Shown one piece after another: positions 12,401 through 22,400 of a DNA stretch of 64,000 nt. A model generated the notes under the pieces. That model was not told the origin of the DNA and made no database searches. It saw only the letters and a program-made list of their open reading frames with translations. The DNA is taken from the NCBI GenBank assembly GCA_025267735.1, contig CM046300.1, positions 33,675,322 to 33,739,321 on the forward strand. The letters are read 5' to 3'. Each line of letters begins with the position of its first letter. Positions within the stretch are counted from its first letter, which is position 1. The DNA is from Mactra quadrangularis. Lineage: Eukaryota; Mollusca; Bivalvia; Venerida; Mactridae. A program made the translations under genes and the position numbers.

Positions 12401-15400
12401 TAAAATTGAAGTGAGATTATATATTTTTTTAATTCTTTAATTAATAAACCAGTCAGTAAATATGTTGTAAATGAAATTAAAAAATAAAATACATATGAAA
12501 TATATATATAATCTATATTATATATTATTAACATTTCTCAGAGGGAGGTTATGCTAGCTTCTTTGAAAGAAAAAAAAACAGAATTTTGGATTTTAGCCAT
12601 TCGGAACAACCTCAGTTATCATCTAGGAAGATATACCTCGAAAATTAGACGAAGTAGGAATACAACCAGATTATAAGGTCCAGTGATTAACTCCCTGGCA
12701 AGTAGTTCTATTATTGTTTATACATCAGCCTGTATTTAGTCAATATTATCTAATATATGTATGCTAGTTTACTAATTAGCTACAAAACAACATTCAGAAG
12801 TCTTAATCATAGAAAACCACAGTGGATTGTCTAGATATACATTGAAACACGACCACCTGTCATTTTCATGTCAGCATTTAATCATAACATTGTTACAGCT
12901 TTATTGCATCTTTCATCAGTACAATGTCTAACATGTCGTATTTCTGTGTAGTTCAGACTATATTACCACAGCAATCAATTTCCTAGATCTACTTTTTCAC
13001 TTTATGATATCTGAGGTTTATCTGTGTAGAAGATTGCTGAGGTAGTTTTCTATCACCAGTACTAACTTACCCTACCACGAGGCCGACAACTCATGTATAG
13101 GGTATGACCTACCGCAACCGGGGTGGAACCCGTGATCTCCGGATTCAAAGTCAGACATGCTAACCACTATGCCACGGCCGCGGCTCTGAGGTAGTTCAGA
13201 ATGGATTTTAGCATGACTCACAGTTATAGGAGTAGTTTCCCTTTGATAAGTTAATTAAATACCATAGTTTTACTAAAACACCTTTTCACTATATCAATAT
13301 TCAAATTTGAGCCTTATCATATGACAACACTTTCTTTTTTATTTAAAATGATTTGATTCTTCAGCAACTTATGTAAAATTACATCATTGAAGTGGTTAAA
13401 AACCTCACAAAACTATCTCTAAAATGAAAAATAGACATTTTCCCATTTTCCCATGGTTATAAGTATGTTATAGCTATACAAAATGTCAAAGCAATTACTT
13501 CCCACCAAATCTCACAATGAAAAATTTGAAAATGTAAGACTTTTAAAAATTATAAGCCAATAAGCCAAGCACAAACTTACAGCTCAAAATACGAGATTCT
13601 ATCTTCACTAACTGAGCCATTGAGGAAGGTATCCATCTAAGCCATCTGGAAGTTTCAGCAGGTACTATCTGACTGTAAAAGATAACACAATTTCAACTGA
13701 CTTACTATTTCTTCCAAAAGGTAATAAAAATTAAAAAAATAATTCCATGACTTCTTTCAAAAACATTACAAAACTTGCAAGGAATCATAATTCTGTTTAA
13801 TAGCTTGATATAAAAAATGAAGCTTTTATTTCAGAAATAAACATATTCTATTTTATACTGCATCAAATTTATCCAAAATCAGCAAGTCAGCTAACACTTT
13901 GAATTGAGTTATTACACCATAAAGATGATAATATAGTGTACTAAATTATAGAGGGGAGGGTCTGCAACTTGCTCATGGTTTGAGAACCAAGACTAAATTC
14001 ACTAACATCAAATACTAAAAGAGCGAGGGTTCTTAGCCCCCCCCCCCCAATAATTTTGAAAGTAATGTGATTTAACTAAACCAAAATTGGAAAATTATTG
14101 GATTCTATATCGACATGAGATTTCTTCTTCTTCCACGTAAGGTCAGGAGTCCTCATAGACGTCATACATTTTCCGACTATATTATAGTTTGATTAATTGT
14201 CCTAATAGTTATATCTTTAATCATAAATTTTGTTTAGGGATTTGACTAACAATAGGAATAACAATATAAAAGAAAGATAAAGACGCTTCAACACTGTCCA
14301 ATTAACATTTTTTTCATTTGCATAAAATATGGTGAAAATTGCCATAAGCTAATAAGGCTAACATCAACAAAAATGTGATGTTCAACATCAACATCATCAA
14401 CATCAACATTGTACTTCCGAACAATCAATACTGATTATAATTGGAAGGCGCTGTCAGGGCAATGTTAAAAAATGAGAGAAGTCATGTGCAAAGAATAAAA
14501 TTACTATATACAGGTGCTGGGTTAAAAACATAGTGAAAAGAAGCTAATTGATATGTACAGCTGCCAGCCGCTCAGTAAATGTGCTGAGACTGGGGCTGGA
14601 CTGTACATAATGGGGGAGGCCATTCCATAGTCTAATAGTTCGGGGGAAAAATGAGTTCATATGGTATTGGGTCCGGGATTGTGGAATTAGATAGTTCAGG
14701 TTTCGTGTAGGGATAAGATGGTTATGATCGACGCATACTAGGTTGGTACGGATTTTATAAAAATAGATGAGTGAGCAGTGTGTGCATCTTTGTTCTAAAG
14801 TTTGCCAGTGAAGTGAATTTATCATCTGGGTTACACTGCTTGTATAACTATAATCATTGAAAATGTACCGTGCAGCAGATCTTTGAACTTTTTCAATTTT
14901 ATAAGAGAGGGACTTTTGCCACGGATGCCAGACTGTTGAACAGTACTCAAGCTGTGGGCGAACATAGATGTTATAGGCATTTTCTTTTACTTTTTTGTTT
15001 GTGGTCTTTACATTTCTTTTGATAAATTTGAGGGAGTTAGTAGCTTTGTAGGAAGTATTATTTATATGTTCAGCCCAGGTTAGGTCCTTACTAATGGTAA
15101 CACCTAGATATTTTGCGGAGTCAGTGGATTTTAGTTCCTTGCCATGCAGGATGTATGGAAAAATGACAGGATTGTGCTTTCGGGTGATTCTCAGTACCTC
15201 ACACTTATCAGGATTAAACTCCATGGACCAGTCCCGCTCCCACTGTTCAAGGGCATGCAGATCAGCCTGGAGTATTTGTGCATCTGCTGAGGACTTGACT
15301 GTGAGATAAACTATGGTGTCATCTGCGAACAGTCTGGCTTTGCTTTTGATAGAGTTTGGCAGGTCGTTAATGTATGCTAGAAAGAGGCAGGGGCCAAGGA

Positions 15401-16438
15401 CAGAACCCTGGGGGACACCCGACAGGACAGGTAGGGTGTCTGAAATACAGCCTCCTACAACTACTCTTTTGGATCGGCATTTCAGGAATGAATTAATCCA
15501 TTGTGTGGCTAGAGGATGGACACCTAGCTCTTCAAGTTTGAATATCAATTTAGAGTGATCAACCTTGTCGAATGCTTTGCTGAAATCCATTATTATGATG
15601 TCTGTTTGTTTGCCTTTTTCAAGGTTGTCATAGGCCTCTTGTGTGAAACTGATCAGTTGTGATTCACAGCTATGTTTAGATCTGAAGCCGTGCTGGTACT
15701 GGCTTAGTAGGTTGTGATTGTCAAAGTGCTGCATGATGTTTGAGACCAAGATGTGTTCAAATAGTTTAGAAGCAATACAAGTTAGTGAGATGGGCCGATA
15801 GTTACTGGCCTTGGCCTTTGAGCCTTTCTTAAAAACTGGGGCTACAGTAGCACGTTTCCAATCTGGTGGGACAGAGCCAGTTTCCAAAGACAATCTGAAT
15901 ATAGTGGAGAGGATGGGCGCTATCTCATGATGTAGTTCTTTTAGAACCCTTGGAGAGATTTCATCTGGACCAGAGGCTTTAATAGGGGAAAGCCTTTGTA
16001 GGAGCTTATCAACACCCTCAACTGTGATGGTGATCATGGGCATTTTTGGTGCCGAGCTGTTTGATCATGTTTGATCCAACCATGAAATTGAACGATGATC
16101 AATGATGATTTGACAGAAATTGGAACATTTTAACAATCTGTAATTACAAATTTCAACTCACTACTGAGAAAATATCCTCTAATTTTAGTAAATACAAAAC
16201 TATAACAGAAATCTTAAAATAAAATGTCAAGTTATATAAGTTTTTATGTAAACCTGTTTTGGTGGTCTATCTCGGTTCCATGCGACATCTCCAAACTTCA
16301 GATCATAACCAAATGAATCATTAATGATGATGTACTAAGACAATGTTCTCAATTTCGAACTCTAAGAGCATTAATAGTGTTCTAAATGTATGTCGCAATG
16401 ATTGTTTACCTTTCACAAGAATGAATACCATCCGCCAT
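6453..16438 (-). CDS. ABHD4: ABHD4/ABHD5-family alpha/beta hydrolase
   Basis: Complete gene. Coding exons in transcript order: 16438-16410, 13672-13581, 12255-11728, 9837-9726, 7497-7311, 6635-6453. They sum to 1131 nt, 376 residues plus stop, with every junction in phase. The start is the ATG in AAAATGGCGG at 16438. The protein has the oxyanion HGMGGG near residue 78, LLGFGRSSRP near 105, the nucleophile elbow GHSLG at 147-151 (Ser149), the ABHD4/5 signature DPWGFPERP near 173, and GAGHHVYAD with the HX4D motif near the end. Vertebrate ABHD5 has Asn at the nucleophile, whereas ABHD4 has Ser and acts as an N-acyl-phospholipase in N-acylethanolamine synthesis. The Ser here argues for an active, ABHD4-like enzyme. 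An acidic tail of about 30 residues extends past the usual C-terminus. The exact orthologue (ABHD4 or the ancestor of both) is open. Confidence 0.92.
7066..7262. repeat. Dispersed GGGCAACC-type repeat
   Basis: It contains several copies of GGGCAACCA or GGACAACCACTTT and TTTCTTTTGGGCAACTAAAA. Related copies occur at 22556-22720, 26090-26190, 38608-38760 and, inverted, at 57592-57662, so this is an interspersed family. No coding potential. Confidence 0.6.
8040..8300 (-). repeat. tRNA-derived SINE, family B
   Basis: Read on the minus strand the head is GCTAGCTCAATTGGTAGAAC, a good A box. The body contains CAGTTGTCAGTCACTGA and a region related to TTGCTAGGGCA. Other copies: 22312-22566 (+), 39958-40226 (+), 45444-45726 (-). 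Confidence 0.7.
8333..8600. repeat. Dispersed repeat, uninterrupted copy
   Basis: It starts TTTCATGCTTTATGGTGAAA, contains several ATGACATCATCTTAG-like segments and ends in GCATGAAAGAAACAGAATAT followed by CTCAGAAAATGA. The same order of segments is found at about 48020-48157 and 49467-49605, where it is split by the Penelope-like insertion. Confidence 0.6.
8635..9672. repeat. Tandem array of an approximately 165-bp unit
   Basis: Six tandem units, marked by GATGTGGTTGATAATAAGGA or close variants near 8694, 8847, 9016, 9151, 9316 and 9494. Each unit also carries AAAGTTTGAAGTCAATACCT and GGAGTTATGAACCTTGTCAC. The array is bounded by AGAGCTGTCAGAGGAGACAG on the left and a GC-rich GGACGCGGACGCCGACG followed by GAGAGCTCTACATTACTTCG on the right. 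An inverted copy lies at 17990-18845. Confidence 0.85.
10240..10498 (+). repeat. Diverged SINE, family of the 19683 element
   Basis: It shares GGTTTAAATCCCACCAGGGG, AGGTTATACCCTTCCATGAA, CTTGTGGAAGGGTAGGT and GTCCAGGAAAGCTAGGTT with the full-length SINE at 19683-19975, but the tRNA-like head is mutated. Confidence 0.7.
10684..11577. mobile_element. Older TAA-type MITE copy interrupted by another element
   Basis: The left part (CAAATTGGAATTATGTTAAG, then TTTGACAAACCTAGGTACCT) and right part (CGCTTAACAAAATTCCAGTA, then TGGCATGGCC) match the intact MITE at 37881-38270. The middle, about 10751-11173, is a foreign insertion starting AGGGCCTTTTC and ending GAAAAAGCCCT, probably a second inverted-repeat element. 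Sequence on both sides resembles CAAAAC, a possible target duplication. Confidence 0.6.
13020..13190 (-). repeat. SINE, same family as 1333-1560, inverted
   Basis: The reverse complement begins GCCGCGGCCGTGGCATAGTG and continues with CTGACTTTGAATCCGGAGAT and the body GGTAGGTCATACCCTATACA, matching the copy at 1333. It lies in the ABHD4 intron between exons 2 and 3. Confidence 0.7.
14372..16070 (-). mobile_element. 5'-truncated non-LTR retrotransposon (LINE), reverse transcriptase region
   Basis: An open frame of 499 codons (16043 down to 14544) codes for a reverse transcriptase without the N-terminal endonuclease, in the same direction as the host gene and within its first intron. Visible RT blocks in order: KASGPDEISPRVLK, NYRPISLTCIASKLFE, QHGFRSKHSCESQL, DFSKAFDKVDHSKL, LSGVPQGSVLGPCLF, the catalytic FADDT, and LGVTISKDLTWAEHI, then the thumb and the C-terminal FFPRTIRLWNGLP typical of Jockey/CR1-like elements. 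An in-frame stop about 10 codons upstream of the Met indicates 5' truncation near 16070. Downstream of the stop a short 3' UTR ends in a GTTGAT-rich microsatellite (14372-14412). The frame is intact, so the insertion is fairly young. It is a transposon remnant and not a host gene. Confidence 0.9.
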
Positions 16439-19400
16439 TTTAGTTATCACATGATCAGAAAGTTAATGCTAAAAGACAGTTATGACGGAAAACGTTCCCA
16501 TCTGATCCGGTACAGCTCGATTTGTACTCAATTCAACCAGGGATTAACAGGGATACGTAACCACATAGATTTTCATCAAATTTCACTGATATTCACATGA
16601 AATTTTGTACCAGTACCATTACAATTAACATAAAGATGAGGAAATTTGTATTTCTAGATGATTTTGAAGTAAACTATGCTCACAGACTGTGTCACAAAGT
16701 TATGCATTTTTCCGCCGATGCGCGATTTTCAGCCCTAATTTATATCACATAGAGTCATATTTTCGGTCATAATTGCATCAAATTTTTGTCAAAAACTTCA
16801 GAAACATTCACAAAATGCATGGAAGACATAGACCTACAACAAATTAAACATAGCTTGCTCTGATGAGTTTTTTTCTGAGTTTTTTTTAGGGCCCAAAATT
16901 TCGAAGCAAAACCGCATTTAGATCTACAGGGGGGGATTCAGGGGGTCCCCTCTCAGACACGTAGGAAGGGTATGGATATTGCCATTTTGGGGCCGCATAT
17001 GGATGGGTACATGAGGGGTGTTCCCTCCCGACGGTCGATTTTTTGTGGATGTGAGCCTTTGAAACTCGAATTCGAGCACTTAAAGTACCCTCTGTTTTAG
17101 AACAAATCTTTGTATTAGACCTCAAGATTTTCAATATGTGTCACAAAAAATTACTAGTGATCCCATTGCAGCTTCTTGCCAGAATATTAGGGCCGTGGTC
17201 CCTGCGGCCCCGGCTCCTATGCGCCTGCCTCTCTAAAATTTCCTAACTATATCCGCCTTCAGTGTATTTTTAAGCTGTAAATCATTTTTAAGTAGCATGA
17301 TGCATTTTTTCTCGGACACGCTACGCTCGCCATAGTGTTTCACATAAATTAATATGCTTCGTTAATTTGTACATAGACTCTACTGCCGCTAGATACGCCT
17401 ATGGGCATACCAAGCATACAAAAGCCAGTATTCAAATTTAGCGCCAAATAATACTTAATCACGTGACACGGATGACTCTATATGCCATCTGAACGATCCT
17501 TTCCCGGGTCATCAATTCGACTATTTTCTGTATATCAACAAATTGGTCACGTTTGTTTTATTTAATCTCATAAGAAGGATAGAATTGCTCGAAATTATTT
17601 TCATTTTAATCGATTAATTGACTTCACCACGAAAGATTAGTATACATTTGTTTGCCAGCTTACAGTACATGTATTGTTGAAAAGTGTATAGGTTTTCGGA
17701 TAGGTACCGGTACACGTGACAGACTGACACTGGCTGGTGATGTTATTGCAAGTGGATCCCACAGAAGATGATGAAATAATCCGATGCAAATCTGCAGTAT
17801 AATTATAGGTATTTTATGTCTTTTTGTAAAAAATTATTTAAGATCCATGTAAAGTTTTGGTTGGCAAAAACATAAACCTTACAAAATAATACAGACTACA
17901 GTATACACTATACATTACAGTTCATAAATTATATATGGTCCTTGGCAAAAAATAGTTTTGGATGCCAAAAATTTTATAAACCACTTTTTAGCTCGACTTT
18001 ACGAAGTAAATGGAGAGCTCTCCTACTCGCCCTAGCGTCGTCGTCCGCGTCCATATTTCTGATAAGTTTTTGTGCAGTAAAATATTTTTATATAAATATA
18101 ACTTTTATTTCTTAAGGTATCAACTTCAAACTTTAAATATAGTTCCTTATTATCAACCACATGTAATGTGACAAGGTTCATAACTCCAAGTACATTTTTT
18201 CAGAATTACTTCCCTTGATCTTAGGGTTTCTTAAAAAAATGTTTGTTTTTAATGCAACTGTTTTATTTCTTTAGGTATTGACTTCAAACTTTAAATATAT
18301 GTACCTTATTATCAACCACATCTCATGTGACAAGGATCATAACTCTAAATATATTTTTGCTGATTTATCCCCCTTGAACATAGAGTTTTCTTTAAAAATG
18401 TTTTTACTGCAACTGTTTTATTTCTTTAGGTATTGACTTCAAACCTTAAATACATTATTATCAACCTCATCTCATGTGACAAGGTTCATAACTCCAAATA
18501 CATTTTTTCTCCAGAATTATCCCCCTTGAACTTAGAGTTTTCTAAAAAAAATATTTGTTTTACTGCAACAGTTTTATTTCTTTAGGTATGAACTTTAAAT
18601 ATATGTTCCTTATTATCAACCACATCTCATGCGACAAGGTCGACAAACTCCCAATTCATTTTTTTTTCAAAATTGTCTCCTATGAACTTAAAATTTTCTT
18701 TTAAAAAATATTTTTTTTTTACTTTAAATTTGTTAAGGTTATATTTTCAAATTTTAAAATATGTATGTTCCTTATCATCAACCACATCTCATGTGACAAA
18801 TACTTACTTAGTAGAGCATGCTGGCTCTACTGACAGCTCTTGTTTAACATTTTGTTTTGCATTGGAGGTGGCACTTATTCATTAACAGTATCGACACAGT
18901 TTTGCTGAAGCTATAAGCTATAACCATGAGTCCCCATGACTAAAGCCAGTTAAGAGGGGTCTTACATGTACGATATAAACTGTCAATTGACTGACACAAG
19001 TTATATAAATACTGTCTGCATATAACACAGGAGTCCTGTTTATAGTAGTTGAATACTTAAGGGGAAAATGCAGTGTTTTTTTTCAGGCCATTTTGGGGCC
19101 GAAATTGGGCCCCATTCCCCTCCCCAAAAAGTATATATTTTTCCCCTACCCAGGTAAAAAATTCCCCCATCAGTGTCCTAAAACTGTTTTACTTTTCATA
19201 GCATTTTTGCCCATTCCTTAAGCATTACAGTGAAATCACAGATGAATGTATGGGTTCAATAGTTAAAATTTTATATTGGAAGACAGAAATGATACTCTGC
19301 GAGAGGTTCCATGTTACCTCAAGTATTGACAATGAAGGAAAAAATTTTCCCCTAATTTGGTTTTCAAAAAGGGCCCTGCCACCTTTCCCCTAAGAGTGAA

Positions 19401-19487
19401 AATAAGCACTGAAATGTCAGCGATATTCATGTTTACTTATATTCATAAATATTCATGATCTCATTTCTGTGTGTTTAAAGTTTTCAG
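16439..19487. other. Region between the head-to-head ABHD4 and METTL9 genes
   Basis: It should hold the divergent promoters and the missing first exon of METTL9. I could not identify that exon. About 16890-17050 contains a G-rich stretch (GGGGGGATTCAGGGGGTCCC) that looks like part of a dispersed repeat. The inverted tandem array at 17990-18845 is listed separately. The rest shows no recognisable feature. Confidence 0.5.
17990..18845. repeat. Inverted copy of the approximately 165-bp tandem array
   Basis: It starts AGCTCGACTTTACGAAGTAA and ends CTGGCTCTACTGACAGCTCT, the reverse-complement boundaries of the array at 8635-9672. Five units, marked by ATCAACCACATCTCATGTGA or variants near 18151, 18311, 18461, 18618 and 18777. 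Confidence 0.85.
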
Positions 19488-22400
19488 CTGTGTTTACATG
19501 TGCATCAGCAGTGGTGACAACATGTACACCCTGTCAGGTGGACGTAGAGGAAGGCGGTCTCTAGCTCGTACCGTATTCAACAGAATGCAGGAAGATGAAA
19601 AACACAGAACAGACAATCATAGCTATGTAAATTTCTTCCTTCTTTTCTTGTTGTTTTGGTTACTTCTAATGATTCCTAAAAAACCCGGGTCGATAGCGCA
19701 GTTGGTAGCGCGCCGGGATTTGGATACTCGTGCCCGAGGGGGTGTGGGTTCGAATCCCACCCGGGGAGGTTATACCCTTCCATGAAAATTTGACAATAAT
19801 GTCGATTTTCCTCCATTGATTAGATAATATGGAGAAGTTTCCGGCCTTGTGGAAGGGTAGGTGAGTACTGGTTATAGACAATGGTCCAGGAAAGCTAGGT
19901 TAGGTGCGCTGGACGCCGTGAAATGACCTAAATTGTGTTGATACGGCGTTAACTCAAATAAATAAATAAATAAATATGATTCCTAAAAATGAGTTCTGTT
20001 TCTTGATTCATTTTTCCTGAAAAGTAGGGTTGGTTGGTTGGCAAATACTTTTTACTAATTTTAAGCTAGACTTTTCAAAGAAAATCATGAGAGCTTATGC
20101 TATCACTTTGGTATCAAAGTGTCATTGCTTGTGAGGTTAAAGTTTTTAAAGTGTTATACTTCAATACTATCCAAGATATTTAATTGAAAGTTGGTATACT
20201 TATTAAATAGGCCTATATATCAACCATACCCTAATATGACATAAATCTGTTTTTGGAGTTATTGCCCTTTTATACTTTATTACCACAAAATGAAGTTAAA
20301 GTTTTACCTACGTAGAATATCTTCAATACCAATCCAGATATTAGACTATTACATGACTTAACTGTAGGTTATTTTTGGTGTAATGCCCCTTCCTACTTAA
20401 ACATTTAAGATTAAAGTTTGTTCAAATTGAGATATCTTTAGTACTTATATGTATAATTCCAATGAAAGTTGGTATGCTTGCCTATCACTTCTACGTCTAT
20501 CTGACTATTCAGGGACATAACTCTAGATGAATAAGTTTTGAAGTTATGCCCCTTATACTTTAATTTTAAATTTAATCAACTAAATATATTTAGAACTGAT
20601 AAAGATATTTGATTGTAAGTTAATATGCTTATTTACACAACAACATAACTCTGCATGCATTATTTTTTTAGAGTTATGCCCCTTTTAAATTTATTAATTA
20701 AGGTTAAAGTATTTCAAAGTGTAATATTTTCAACTTTGATCAATATGTTGAATGAAAGTTATAATGCTTATTGTTTTGGTACTACATCTACACAACTACA
20801 AAGGTAAATAATTCTTGAAGAATTATTTCTGGAGTCTATTTACACTTTTATCTAAAGAAATGTTCCAATTGAAATATCTTTAGTACTAATTAAGATATTT
20901 AAAAAAAACTTGGTATGCTTAATTGTATTTGTTTGATTTTAGTGGTATTTTGTGAAGAGGTCAAGTCTACCAGCTGACCTATGTGACAGTTTTGTACAAT
21001 TACACCAAGACAGTGAAACTGCTGAGTTCTTAGAAAACTGTTATGAAAAGTCTGACTGGGTCTTTACACAGATATATCATTCATTTGCTAAAGCATTTTT
21101 AAGTTGGTTTATGGAGAATACCTCAATTAATGGGTAAGTAATTTAGATATGCATATAAGTCCAGGGGAGGGAGCAGAAAAAGGGGTAGGTCCCATCATAT
21201 GGTTGATGTTTTAAAGTTACTTTACATGGGAAGTGGTGGGGGGAAGGGAAGGGAGAAAGAAAAAAGGGCTGGGTGCAGCACCCTGCTTTTCTGTTTTAGA
21301 TCCACCATTTTTTTTCTGTAAGCTTCTTTGACGGATTTAGTTTGAAATGCTGGCTGTCTCTTGTTTAATATTTGATTTAAGTTGCGGTTCCTGTTTTTTT
21401 TCTGATTTCTGCTAGCCAAATTGATTACATTTATTATAACTTTGTAAATTATCAACTAGCCATTATCATTTTTCACTAGTCCCAGGTTTCCAACTGGTAG
21501 ATAAAGGCAAAGACTGGGATCCAAAACAAAAGGAATCTTATGATTTAGACTCTTATTATTCTTGTCCATATGATGTAAAGTATAAATGATATCTATTATA
21601 CAATGTTTCATATATTTCTATGTAAGAGCAGTGGTCCAGTGGTAGGACGTCCATTTAGGAATAGAGATGTCCCAGGTTCAAACCCCACAAGTGGCACTGA
21701 TAGTTTTCTTGAGCAAGAAATTTACCTACAGCTGTTTCACTCCTTCCAGGTGTAAATGAATACTATGAAGGATAACCTGCTTGAAAATGATTTCATTGAG
21801 CTGGGTTATCTTATAAAATTGTAATGTTGGCTGTATATGTTTATATGGAAGCAGACTTTAAACTGCCCTTTTACTTAAACTTTTTATCTATTTAATGTAC
21901 TTTTACAGATGGTTAGGTAGAGGTTCAATGTTTGTTTTATCTAGATCTCAATTTTCTACATTATTAGATCTGGATGACATGTGGACTGGTGAAAATATGT
22001 TAGATTTAGGTTAGTGATAATTATGTTTTTATACCCCCGCTTCGAAGAAGAGGGGGGTATACTGTTTTACCCTTGTCCGTGCGTGCGTCCGTCCGTCCGT
22101 TACAAAATTTCCGTCGCAGTTTTCTCAGCAACTATATCATGCAGCAGCCTAATACTTTGCATATTGCTTCATCCCATAGTCCCATATGGTGTAAAGCGAT
22201 TTCATGCTCCTTGCTCATCTACTTCCTGTTTGTCGCATATTTTTAGATTTTGGCGGGGGTATCACTAGTGAGCATTAGCTCACAGATTTACTTGTTAAAC
22301 TTTGCTCGCTCATTTGGTAGAGCACAAGTCTTCTGATGGAGGGGGCATTGGTTCCATTCCTTGGAGCTTGGTTATGAAATAGTTTTTCTCTTCTACCACT

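Noticed and set aside
15094..15558. Plus-strand frames across the LINE
   Set aside because: Shadows of the minus-strand reverse transcriptase.
19686..19766. Possible tRNA gene
   Set aside because: The tRNA-like fold with good A and B boxes is joined to a SINE body, (AAAT)n tail and target duplication.
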